Position numbers and translations under genes: made by a program
Notes under the pieces: generated by a model
Told to the model about the DNA's origin: nothing
The model's database searches: none
The model's input: only the letters and a program-made list of their open reading frames with translations
DNA from: CAITWD01 sp963727285
GTDB lineage: Bacteria > Actinomycetota > Thermoleophilia > Miltoncostaeales > Miltoncostaeaceae
Assembly (NCBI GenBank): GCA_963727285.1
Contig: CAVSFF010000009.1
Location: 496,001 to 560,000 of the forward strand
Direction: 5' to 3'
DNA length: 64,000 nucleotides
Shown here: piece by piece, positions 37,568 to 44,922 of the stretch
Position numbering within the stretch: position 1 is the stretch's first letter
Layout of the letters: each line of letters starts with the position of its first letter

Positions 37568-38338
37568 ATGGCCGACTCGCCCGAGGACCTTGCCGCACTG
37601 TTGGCCGGCGCCCGCCACGCCGTGGTCCTGACCGGAGCCGGCGTTTCGACCGAGAGCGGGATACCGGACTTTCGCTCGCCCGGGGGTGTCTGGGAGCGGG
37701 TCGATCCGATGGAGGTCGGCTCGATCTCCACATTCGTCAGCAATCCGGAGCGCTTCTGGGCCTTCCACAGGCCGCGCTTTGCCGCGGTCGACAGCGTGGA
37801 GCCCAACCCCGCGCATCGCGCGATCGCCGAGCTCGAGCGACGTGGGATCGTCAAGTCCCTGATCACTCAGAACATCGACGGACTGCACCGACGCGCCGGG
37901 AGCACGGACCCGATCGAGGTGCACGGCACGCTCGACTTCGGTGAGTGCCTGCGCTGCCACGCGAGCATCTCGCGGGACGAGATGCTCGCCCGTGCGGACG
38001 ATGCCGAGGACGGCGTCCCACGATGCACGCAATGCGGATTCCAGATCAAAAGCGGAGTCGTGCTCTTCGGCGAACAACTTCCGGCCGATGCGATCTCCCG
38101 CGCCTTCGCGGCCGCCGACGCGGCCGACGTGATGCTCGTCGTCGGTTCGAGCCTGCTCGTGACACCCGTCAGCACGCTGCCCGACATCGTTCTGCGTCAC
38201 GGCGGGGCGCTGGCGATCCTCACCGAGAGTGAGACGCCCTATGACGCCGACTGCGCGGTGCGGCTCCACGGTAAGGCCGGGGTACAGATGGGTGAGGTCA
38301 TTGCCGCCCTGGACGAGATCCCAGACCTGCCCGGCTGA
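37568..38338 (+). CDS. cobB: Sir2 family NAD-dependent protein deacylase
   Basis: A 256-residue sirtuin. The NAD site is GAGVSTESGIPDFRSPGG (residues 23-40), followed by TQNIDGLHRRAGS and the catalytic histidine in EVHGTLDFGEC. The zinc site is formed by CLRC and CTQC. VVGSSLLVTP closes the Rossmann fold. It removes acyl groups from lysine, giving nicotinamide and O-acyl-ADP-ribose; acyl preference is not readable with certainty. It lies 27 bases after the cyclase gene on the same strand and converges with murI. Confidence 0.94.
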   Translation: MADSPEDLAALLAGARHAVVLTGAGVSTESGIPDFRSPGGVWERVDPMEVGSISTFVSNPERFWAFHRPRFAAVDSVEPNPAHRAIAELERRGIVKSLITQNIDGLHRRAGSTDPIEVHGTLDFGECLRCHASISRDEMLARADDAEDGVPRCTQCGFQIKSGVVLFGEQLPADAISRAFAAADAADVMLVVGSSLLVTPVSTLPDIVLRHGGALAILTESETPYDADCAVRLHGKAGVQMGEVIAALDEIPDLPG

Positions 38339-38347
38339 CCGCAGCGC

Positions 38348-39139
38348 TCAGACGCCGATCGTGACCTGCTCGACGGTCCCGAGCGGCATCTGCAGGAACC
38401 GGGTTCCCAACGTGTGGAAGAGCTCGGGGTCGCCGCTGCAGGCAAACCGGTAGCGACCTTCGGCCACCCCGTCGCGCAGCAGCGACTTCCGCTCCAGCGA
38501 CTCCCGAAGTTCGCGGGCGAGTTCCTCGCCGCTCTTGATCAGGCGCGTGTTGGGAAGGTTGCGCCGCAGCAGGCGCTCCACCAGCGGATAGTGCGTGCAC
38601 CCGAGGATCACCGTGTCCACGTCGGCGTCGCGGAGCGGAGCGGTGTACTCGCGCACCATCTCGACGATCCGTTCGTCGAACGGATCCCCCGCCTGGATTG
38701 CCGGGGCGAGGCGCGGACACGCGACGGCCACGAGCTCGACCCCGGCATCGTGGGCGTGGATCATCCCCTCATACGATCCGGACCGGACCGTCGCCTCGGT
38801 CGCAAGCAACCCAACGCGGCGATTTCGGGTCGTCTGGACCGCGGCATGCGCTTCCGAGCTCATGACCCCGATGACCGGCACCTCAAGATGGGTCTGCAGA
38901 TGCGTCAGAGCCGCGGCGGTCGCCGTGTTGCAGGCGATGACGATCGTCTTGACCCCGCGACCGATGAGCCATCCGGCAATGTCCTCCGCGCGGGCGCGCA
39001 GCTCCTGGTCGCTGCGGTCCCCGTACGGAAACCAGGCGGTGTCGCCGAAGTAGATGAAGTCCTCGGCCGGCAGCTGGGCCAGGCACTCGTCGAGCACGGT
39101 CAGACCGCCGACTCCGGAGTCGAAGACACCGATGGCCAG
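38348..39139 (-). CDS. murI: Glutamate racemase (start codon unclear)
   Basis: An enzyme making D-glutamate for peptidoglycan. The catalytic cysteines are in IACNTATAAAL and LGCTHYPLVERL. The conserved N-terminus AIGVFDSGVGGLTVL is encoded upstream of the first normal start (GTG 39097), so that GTG cannot be the true start. In this frame no ATG, GTG or TTG occurs before a stop at 39187. A CTG at 39139 would give 263 residues, the length listed here. Alternatively, an ATG at 39179, six bases after the flavin reductase stop, reads into this frame if one C is removed from the CCC near 39151-39154. The second option fits the neighbouring genes better. Confidence 0.88.
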   Translation of the reverse strand: MAIGVFDSGVGGLTVLDECLAQLPAEDFIYFGDTAWFPYGDRSDQELRARAEDIAGWLIGRGVKTIVIACNTATAAALTHLQTHLEVPVIGVMSSEAHAAVQTTRNRRVGLLATEATVRSGSYEGMIHAHDAGVELVAVACPRLAPAIQAGDPFDERIVEMVREYTAPLRDADVDTVILGCTHYPLVERLLRRNLPNTRLIKSGEELARELRESLERKSLLRDGVAEGRYRFACSGDPELFHTLGTRFLQMPLGTVEQVTIGV

Positions 39140-39184
39140 GTCAGGTGACAGGGCCGACTTCGCCCGACGGGCCCGCCATCCGGG

Positions 39185-39667
39185 CTACGACGCTGACCGG
39201 TAGTCGCGATCCCAGTAGACGAGCGGCGGGCGGTCACTGCGGGCGACCTCGAGCACGCGCCCAACGAGGATCGAATGGTCGCCGCCGTCGAGAACCGCAT
39301 GGCGCGCGCACACCAGGCGGGCGACACCGAGCGGGAGGAGCGCCGCACCGTACGGCCCCTCTTCTGACTCCACCTCGGTGAATTTCTCTTCGCCGGGACG
39401 GGCGAACAGGCGCGAGAGGTGCTCCTGGTCACGCGAGAGCACGTGCACCGCGAATCCCTCGGCGCCGACCATGCCGTCGTGGCTCTTGGCGGACATGTCG
39501 ATGCAGGCGAGGATCAGCGGCGGGTCCAGCGACAGCGACGAAAACGAGCTGATCGTCATGCCGACCGGTCCATGCGGGTCGCGGGCGGTGAGCACGGTCA
39601 CCCCACTCGGCCACAGTGCCAGTGTTTCGCGGAATTGCTGCGGGTCGACAGAAGCGGTCACGTTCAC
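39185..39667 (-). CDS. Flavin reductase family protein
   Basis: A 160-residue FMN-binding split-barrel protein of the HpaC/flavin reductase type. The pattern FRETLALWPSGVTVLTARD, then MTISSFSSLSLDPPLILACI, and FAVHVLSRDQEHLSRLFA are characteristic. It would reduce FMN or FAD with NAD(P)H, supplying a monooxygenase that is not in this window. GTG 39667 was chosen because GAAGGG lies upstream and the protein then matches family length. It follows the MOSC gene and precedes murI on the same strand. Confidence 0.88.
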   Translation of the reverse strand: MNVTASVDPQQFRETLALWPSGVTVLTARDPHGPVGMTISSFSSLSLDPPLILACIDMSAKSHDGMVGAEGFAVHVLSRDQEHLSRLFARPGEEKFTEVESEEGPYGAALLPLGVARLVCARHAVLDGGDHSILVGRVLEVARSDRPPLVYWDRDYRSAS

Positions 39668-39752
39668 GCCCTTCGGACAGGTCCAAGTGTCTCGGCGAAG
39701 CCCGGACCGGAGGGCTGTCGCCTCCGCCCGATGCCCGGCGCCGACGCCAAGC

Positions 39753-40587
39753 CTACCGACCTCCCTCGGGCGCGACCCGGTTGCCGCCGACGGTCTCGAC
39801 GGGATCCCCCACCCGCACCTCCCCGGGGCGCACCACCTCGCCGTAGACGCCGAACGGCAGCCCCTCGTCGGACGGAACGTCACCGCGATAGGACTTGAGG
39901 ATGTGGAGCGTCGGGAGATCGACGACCCCGGATTCCGGGTGACGGGTCGTTACGGAGCACCTGCCGACGAGCCCACGGACCCGGACCGTTGCATCGCCGA
40001 CCGAGATCTCCGAGCCGACCCATGCGTCCTCGGCATGGGGACCTGCACCGGCGACCGTGAACGTCATCCGGAACCGCCGGCCGTCGACCGGCCCCACTCC
40101 CCCTGCCTCGCCGAGTGCATCCAGCGACTCTTCCGACATCAGGGTGACGGCGCCACGGACGCCACGATCCACGCCGGGTCGCGTCGCCGGCGCACGACAG
40201 AGTCGCAACGACCGTCCGCAGAAATCCGAGAGCGCCTCGGACCATGGTCCTGCGACAGTCGGCGCGACAAATGTCGACCGGTAGAACCGAACCTCTGCGG
40301 GCGCCCCGAGAGCGATGTTGCCGGAAACGAGCGATCCGTCGGGGAACCGCAGCTCCAGAAACGTCGGCGGATCGTCGACATCGGCCGTCACCCGAACCAG
40401 ATCTCCCAAGGCCTTGCCGTTGAGCATGGAACCGCGGTCGTCGATGAGAAAGAAGGCGCGGTCGGTCGCCAATCCCAGTGTCGCCCAGCCACACCTTCGC
40501 GGGCGTCGCGAGCGCGAGCCCCTTTACCGGGGTCGTTGCGATCGTCGTGACGCGGACAGCGGTGTCGGCGGACGGGAGGACGGACAT
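39753..40587 (-). pseudogene. MOSC domain protein with MOSC_N beta-barrel, frameshifted
   Basis: The N-terminal part, from ATG 40587, reads MSVLPSADTAVRVTTIATTP then VKGLALATPAKVWLGDTGI in one frame. The rest, from ATDRAFFLIDDRGSMLNGKA to 39753, is in another frame. Together they match MOSC_N (PVKGL...LGDxGI-x-DR-x-F-x-L-x-D) followed by a MOSC domain with GRCSVTTRHPESG. Removing one G/C at the CGCCAAT near 40468-40474 joins them into about 277 residues. MOSC proteins bind molybdenum cofactor or sulfur carriers. The family call is good; whether the break is biological is open. Confidence 0.75.
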
Positions 40588-40654
40588 GGCCCCGATCATC
40601 GCCGATGGGGACGAACCGCTGCCCGGTCGTGCGCCTTGCAGTCGTCGGCGGCCG

Positions 40655-41389
40655 TCAGCAACCGGCGCCGTATCCAGGTGAGCCCGTGCCGACCTGCGGA
40701 TCGTCGACCGTGCCAGGGCTCCCCGGGGTCGTGTCCGGGCCGAGATGGATGACGTACCAGGCCCCGCGCCACGAGATCATCGAGTCAACCCCCACCGAAT
40801 AGCGCGTCCTCCCGATCACATAGACGAGACGGGTACCCGGGAGATGCCAGTACCCGACCGCGTTCTCGCAGACTCCGCGCGGAACCCATCCCGCCGCCGC
40901 CGGCGCCGCGATGACCCCGACCAGCCGAGCCTTGCCCGCGTGGCTACCGAGCGCGCGCCGGTATGCGGCGACATCGCGCGTGAAGATCGCCCAGATGCGA
41001 GTTCGGTAGTCGCCGCCGGGGTTCCAAATGGCCTTGACCTGGCGGTAGGCGCTCTCCGGAAAGAAGACCGGCTTCGCGAGCGACGGCGCGTCTTGGGTGA
41101 TTGCTCGCCACAGGACCTGCATCCGCACCGCGAGCGGTGTGCCCGACGACGGCCTGGCGTCCGTCTGGGGAAGCATGCCCGGGTCCGGCGTGCGTCGGAC
41201 CCGGGCATGCTCGGATGCCGCCCGGTGGATCGGTGGTGGCACTGCTGTTGCCTTACTGGTCGTCGTTGTCGACGAAGTCCCTCCGCCGCAGCCGGCCATG
41301 ATCACGAGCGCTGCACCGGTCGCCATCGCGGCCGCGATGTGGCCAGTCAATCTCGGCCTGGCCGGTAGTGGCTCGACGAAATCGCGCAC
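40655..41389 (-). CDS. Putative secreted lipoprotein
   Basis: A 244-residue protein with an N-terminal hydrophobic segment (HIAAAMATGAALVIMAG) ending in the lipobox IMAGC, so it should be lipid-anchored outside the membrane. A Ser/Thr linker follows the cysteine. The remaining part is a globular domain with ITQDAPSLAKPVFFPESAY and SWRGAWYVIHLGPDT. No family is recognised. Its coding sequence contains a perfect 16-bp inverted repeat (41172-41211), listed separately. It lies close to the tRNA-linked element but on the other strand. Confidence 0.7.
   Translation of the reverse strand: MRDFVEPLPARPRLTGHIAAAMATGAALVIMAGCGGGTSSTTTTSKATAVPPPIHRAASEHARVRRTPDPGMLPQTDARPSSGTPLAVRMQVLWRAITQDAPSLAKPVFFPESAYRQVKAIWNPGGDYRTRIWAIFTRDVAAYRRALGSHAGKARLVGVIAAPAAAGWVPRGVCENAVGYWHLPGTRLVYVIGRTRYSVGVDSMISWRGAWYVIHLGPDTTPGSPGTVDDPQVGTGSPGYGAGC
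41172..41211. repeat. Perfect 16-bp inverted repeat inside the lipoprotein gene
   Basis: AGCATGCCCGGGTCCG (41172-41187) is matched exactly by its reverse complement at 41196-41211, with an 8-base loop GCGTGCGT. It encodes residues around EHARVRRTPDPGML in the linker region just after the lipobox. Such a long perfect palindrome within coding sequence is unlikely by chance and may be an inserted repeat or a strong mRNA hairpin. Confidence 0.85.
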
Positions 41390-41562
41390 GTCGTGATCAT
41401 CACCGATCGGGTCGCGCGCGGCCCGGCTGCTTTTCGTTCGACGCGATCCCAGCCGAGGGGGTGCCGGCGTTCCGAAGCAGGCGCCCGTCGCCGCACGCAG
41501 GACGCAACGGCACCGCGCACGCGGTCGGTAGGCTGACCGGCGAGGACGCTCGTCCTCGGTGC

Positions 41563-41636
41563 GGGCGTGTAGCTCAGCTGGTTAGAGCAGGGGACTCATA
41601 ATCCCTGGGTCGCAGGTTCGAGTCCTGCCGCGCCCA
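41563..41636 (+). tRNA. tRNA-Met (anticodon CAT)
   Basis: A complete 74-base cloverleaf. The acceptor stem GGGCGTG pairs with CGCGCCC and is followed by discriminator A. The D arm is GCTCAGCTGGTTAGAGC, the anticodon loop ACTCATAAT with anticodon CAT, and the T arm CGCAGGTTCGAGTCCTGCG-like with the canonical GTTCGAGTC. The 3' CCA is not encoded. The GTTCGA loop and acceptor pairing suggest elongator Met; a lysidine-modified Ile(CAT) tRNA cannot be excluded by eye. Its 3' half is duplicated at 43821-43864. Confidence 0.95.
41593..41636 (+). repeat. att-like direct repeat, left copy (tRNA-Met 3' end)
   Basis: This copy is part of the intact tRNA and runs from GACTCATAAT in the anticodon arm to the discriminator base. 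It is identical over 44 bases to the right copy. The bases immediately outside differ (G before and C after here; C before and T after in the right copy), so the repeat is exactly bounded. Confidence 0.92.
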
Positions 41637-41639
41637 CTT

Positions 41640-41670
41640 CTGAGATATCAGCATTGATCAGTTATCTCAG
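41640..41670. terminator. Inverted repeat just downstream of the tRNA
   Basis: CTGAGATA (41640-41647) pairs with TATCTCAG (41663-41670) around a 15-base loop, three bases after the tRNA. It is AT-richer than its surroundings. It may terminate the tRNA transcript or be part of the attachment site. Confidence 0.45.
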
Positions 41671-41708
41671 CCATCTGATCGAAGACTGAACGCCCCCGAA
41701 CTCCCAGG

Positions 41709-41728
41709 GTGGGAACAAAGTGGGAACA
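41709..41728 (+). repeat. Tandem GTGGGAACA motif, left end of element
   Basis: GTGGGAACAAAGTGGGAACA contains two GTGGGAACA copies with an 11-base period. It starts 73 bases inside the left att repeat. The same arrangement, differing by one base, is at 43695-43714. The paired position resembles integrase arm-type binding sites, but it could also be a leftover of an integrase gene end. The stretch 41637-42069 has no gene. Confidence 0.7.
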
Positions 41729-41736
41729 GCAGATCC

Positions 41737-41778
41737 GTCGGCCACGGCCGCTCGCTCGGAGCCGCGACCGTGGCCGAC
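41737..41778. repeat. 11-bp inverted repeat, hairpin-forming
   Basis: GTCGGCCACGG (41737-41747) is matched by CCGTGGCCGAC (41768-41778) with a 20-base GC-rich loop that can pair further (GCTC/GAGC). It sits eight bases after the tandem GTGGGAACA motif. It may be a terminator protecting the element from tRNA read-through. Confidence 0.55.
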
Positions 41779-42069
41779 GCTCAGCTGGCGCCACATTCGG
41801 TCCCACGGGCCCGATCACCCGAGTCTCCGTTCGGTCGTGAGAACTTTCTCTACTGCCTCAAGCTCCAGCGACGCCAACCCCGACGGCGGCGTGTGCGCGG
41901 GCAATGCGCCAGCGCAGCGCTGAGGCTGTCAGCCCGCCAGTAGACCCCAGTACCAATCCCGACTGTCGTCCGCGGCACGGAGCGCCTCACAGACGTCCGG
42001 GTTTTCTACCGAGGCCCCGTACCCGGTGGCACCCATTCACGAACCGCAGAAGCGGCCTACCCTCGATGT

Positions 42070-43527
42070 ATGCGAAGAAGCCTGGGACTCGTCAGTGTGG
42101 CGGCAGCAGTCGCTCTCGTCGGAGCGTCGGCACAAGCTGCCGCGCCTGCGCGCACATGGCACGCCGAGGTCACGGTGACGGGCAATGCCCACCTCCTGGC
42201 CGGCGCGCTTGCGGCAAACGGCGATGCACTGAGTTCAGGCACCATCTACGTGGCGGGTCGCCCGCGGGTTGAAGTCGCGACGCGGAACGGATTTGCGGGC
42301 GGGTGGAGCGCACAACAACTCACCGGTGCCCTGAACGGCGGAACGTCGACGGTCAGTGCGATCAACGACGCCGGGGCCGCGGTAGTGCTCTGGCGCGCCC
42401 CGGCACACTCGGTGTACTCGTCGGTTCGGGCAACCCGCATCGGCGTCTGGCGGACGCTCACCGTTCCGTCTGGGGCAGCGGCGCGCGGCAGCGACGGCTT
42501 CTTCTCACCAACTGCCGTTATGAATGCCAAGGGCCAGGCCACGGTGGCGTGGGCGGCCCACGAGCAACTCGGCTGGGCCGTGCGCAGCGCGTTCAGGTCC
42601 GGCACGAACGCCATCTGGCGGGCGACGCCGGCACTTTCGCTGACCCCAGCCCCGGGATCGGTCATGGTGCGCACCAACACCAACGGCGATGCGATCGCCG
42701 CTTGGAGCACCCCGGGGAGCGGGTCGACCGTCTACGTCGCGCTGCGAGCCGCCCACAAGGCGTGGGGTCCGGCAACCGCCATCGGCCAAGGATCGACGTT
42801 GGGTACGGCCCCGTCGGTGTCGATTGCCACGAACGGACGGGTCGCGGTCGCTTGGGCCTTCGATGCGACCTCGGACGTGACCCAGAGTCAGGTGAAGCTC
42901 GCAACCGGCAGCGCCCTCACTGGACAGATCTCTGCGCCTACGACGATTGCCACCGGCATCGCGCCAAGCATCGCGATCAACAGCTCCGGGGCGCTGGCGG
43001 CGGCGTGGGCCGTATCGGACTCGGGCTTCTACAACGTCACCCAGGATGCCGCCGTGGCCGCAGACGGAACGACGTGGACGACACCGAAGGTCCTCGAGGC
43101 CGTCACATCCAACAGCGAGTTGTACTTCGGGCACGTCGCACTGGCCGAATCCGGTCGCGCATTCGCCTACTGGTCCGTGCACGTGGGCCCCGGCGCACGA
43201 ACGGCAGCGGTCGAGTCGGCCGGCGCCGACGGCGTGTGGACGGGATTCTCCCGGAACCAGGAAACGGATACCACGCTGGCGCTCAACGGTCTGGGTGACG
43301 CCCTCGCGCTCACATCCGCCTACGACCCGCCAGTCCCGAGGACGATCGCCAACAGCTACGACGCGGCGCTGAGGGTCACCCATGCCCAGTGGGTGTGGCT
43401 GCATAGCGTCTTCATTCCTGCCCACTACGCGCCCGCGCTGCGGGCGACGGTGTGGACGCGGCTGACCGCAAACCCCAGCGCGGTGCTCGCGCTGGTGCGT
43501 CGCTACGCACCGCCGAACATTCGCTGA
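42070..43527 (+). CDS. Secreted beta-propeller-like repeat protein carried by the tRNA-linked element
   Basis: A 485-residue protein with a signal peptide (MRRSLGLVSVAAAVALVGAS, cleavage near AQAAAPA). The mature part has repeating units of about 50 residues in which a short strand ends in (N/S)-x-x-G-x-A-x-x-A-W, for example NAKGQATVAWAA, NTNGDAIAAWST, ATNGRVAVAWAF and NSSGALAAAWAV. This suggests a beta-propeller of the kind found in secreted actinobacterial proteins. No catalytic motif was recognised. It is the only gene of the element. Function is unknown; a surface or extracellular binding role is the simplest guess. Confidence 0.75.
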   Translation: MRRSLGLVSVAAAVALVGASAQAAAPARTWHAEVTVTGNAHLLAGALAANGDALSSGTIYVAGRPRVEVATRNGFAGGWSAQQLTGALNGGTSTVSAINDAGAAVVLWRAPAHSVYSSVRATRIGVWRTLTVPSGAAARGSDGFFSPTAVMNAKGQATVAWAAHEQLGWAVRSAFRSGTNAIWRATPALSLTPAPGSVMVRTNTNGDAIAAWSTPGSGSTVYVALRAAHKAWGPATAIGQGSTLGTAPSVSIATNGRVAVAWAFDATSDVTQSQVKLATGSALTGQISAPTTIATGIAPSIAINSSGALAAAWAVSDSGFYNVTQDAAVAADGTTWTTPKVLEAVTSNSELYFGHVALAESGRAFAYWSVHVGPGARTAAVESAGADGVWTGFSRNQETDTTLALNGLGDALALTSAYDPPVPRTIANSYDAALRVTHAQWVWLHSVFIPAHYAPALRATVWTRLTANPSAVLALVRRYAPPNIR

Positions 43528-43694
43528 TCAATCGGTCGGGCCCCGCTGGCCCAGACGAAATCCGCGTGACCGTGCGAAGGCTGAAGCCGCCACCGCTCCG
43601 CACATGGTGGTGCGAATCACGTGCGACCCTCGCCCGCGGGAAGATTAGTCAGAGGCCATTCAGACGCGAGGCTGCTCTGACCGCCAACGGTGGG

Positions 43695-43714
43695 GTGGGA
43701 ACAATGTGGGAACA
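43695..43714 (+). repeat. Tandem GTGGGAACA motif, right end of element
   Basis: GTGGGAACAATGTGGGAACA again has two GTGGGAACA copies at an 11-base period, 19 of 20 bases identical to the left-end motif and in the same orientation. It lies 106 bases before the right att repeat. The rest of 43528-43946 shows no gene. Confidence 0.7.
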
Positions 43715-43820
43715 CTGGCACGAGGTCGGACAGGGCGCCGACGCCAGCGTGATCCCACAAATATCCTGCAAATTCCAGAGACCGGGCAATTGTCCTAGTC
43801 CTCAGAGACGCAGTGAATGC

Positions 43821-43864
43821 GACTCATAATCCCTGGGTCGCAGGTTCGAGTCCTGCCGCGCCCA
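43821..43864 (+). repeat. att-like direct repeat, right copy (partial tRNA)
   Basis: An exact copy of the 3' 44 bases of the tRNA-Met gene. The 5' half of a tRNA is missing before it (the sequence there is GCAGTGAATGC), so it is not a second tRNA gene. It marks the far boundary of the inserted segment. Confidence 0.92.
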
Positions 43865-43946
43865 TTCCGACCCTCCAGGGCATGGGAAATCCAGATGCAC
43901 AATCGGGTCGGGAAACTCGAACACGTGCGCCCCGATGTTCCAGGGG

Positions 43947-44747
43947 TCAGTTCCCGGGGTTGCGCGCCACGGCGTAGAGCTTGCAGTAGTCGTACTCAAA
44001 TCCCTCCGGACCGGCCGCGTCGCGAAGTGCACACTCGATGCGCTGATCGAGTTCGCTGAAGCCTCCGGGTGGATTGCCGAGAAGGTGGGCCGCAACGGAA
44101 CGCGTCCGCGCCATGAAGGCATCGGGGTCGGTGTGGCGTCGGCGGCGCTCCATCCAGATGTCGATCGGCTGGAGCCCGGCGGCGCGGATGTCGGCCGCGA
44201 TCTCGTCGACGTCGCGCTGATTGACCGCAAACCACCCAGTCCAATCCGCCGGCGCGCCGGCCCGCTGAAGCAGCTCGCGCCATGCGTCTTCGCCGCCGCG
44301 ACCGGCCGTGAGGATCCCGATCACGCCGCCTGGGCGCAGCGCGCGGCCCATTCGCGCAATCGCACCGGTCTTGTCCGGAAACCAGTGGAGTGCCATCGCG
44401 CAGATCACGGCGTCGAACGAATCGTCGGGCACACCCATTGCGATGACATCTTCGTTGCGCAGCTCGACGCGGACGTCGGGGAACTCACTGCCGAGCTTGG
44501 TGGCGAACCGCTCCAACATCCCCTCCGAGGCATCGACGCCGACGATCGTCTCCACGTCGAAGCGTCGGACCATGGACGCCGAGGTCCAACCGGTCCCGCA
44601 GCCGACGTCGAGGACCCTGCGGTAGTCGCCGTCAGGAAGCGACATGATCAGGCGGTCGGAGCCGGCGATGTTGTGTCGCACGGCCTCGTCATAGGTGTCG
44701 GCGCCCTTGGTAAACCCGTCTGGCGCGCTCGTGCTCCGACTCGACAA
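43947..44747 (-). CDS. SAM-dependent class I methyltransferase
   Basis: A 266-residue Rossmann-fold methyltransferase. Motif I is VLDVGCGTGWTSASM, followed by the acidic residue in TIVGVDASEGML and motif III-like DDSFDAVICAMALHWFPDK. The C-terminal part GILTAGRGGEDAWRELL is the region for substrate binding. TTG 44747 is preferred because AGAGGA lies 6-7 bases upstream; an ATG at 44834 is also in frame. The substrate is unknown. It lies 82 bases beyond the right att repeat, next to a sulfatase on the same strand. Confidence 0.85.
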   Translation of the reverse strand: MSSRSTSAPDGFTKGADTYDEAVRHNIAGSDRLIMSLPDGDYRRVLDVGCGTGWTSASMVRRFDVETIVGVDASEGMLERFATKLGSEFPDVRVELRNEDVIAMGVPDDSFDAVICAMALHWFPDKTGAIARMGRALRPGGVIGILTAGRGGEDAWRELLQRAGAPADWTGWFAVNQRDVDEIAADIRAAGLQPIDIWMERRRRHTDPDAFMARTRSVAAHLLGNPPGGFSELDQRIECALRDAAGPEGFEYDYCKLYAVARNPGN

Positions 44748-44922
44748 TCCCGTTCCTCTTTCCGTTGTCCCCGCCTGCCGGCGCCGGTCTTGCGACCCAC
44801 GCGCCGGAGAATCGCATTCCTTGAGGTCGCGCATTGCGGCGCCGTCGGACGGAGAGCATAGAGCGGGCGGGCGCATGGCCGGTCGATCGGCGGGGCCTCG
44901 CAGACACCGCGACACCGGCTGC

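Larger units (their letters stand above)
41593..43864 (+). mobile_element. Minimal tRNA-integrated element bounded by 44-bp att repeats
   Basis: The 3' 44 bases of the tRNA-Met gene (41593-41636) recur exactly at 43821-43864, the hallmark of site-specific integration into a tRNA gene. The 2.18 kb between the copies contain one secreted-protein gene and a matched pair of 20-bp tandem motifs, one near each end. No integrase, excisionase or replication gene is present. The element is therefore non-autonomous, or the remnant of a larger island that lost its recombinase. The boundary repeats are directly visible; the mobility is inference. Confidence 0.75.

Noticed and set aside
41637..43820. A hidden integrase gene inside the tRNA-linked element
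   Set aside because: The only long coding frame with plausible protein sequence is the secreted propeller gene; no tyrosine or serine recombinase motif appears in any frame shown.
43821..43864. A second tRNA-Met gene
   Set aside because: Only the 3' 44 bases match; the acceptor 5' strand and the D arm are missing, so it cannot fold as a tRNA.
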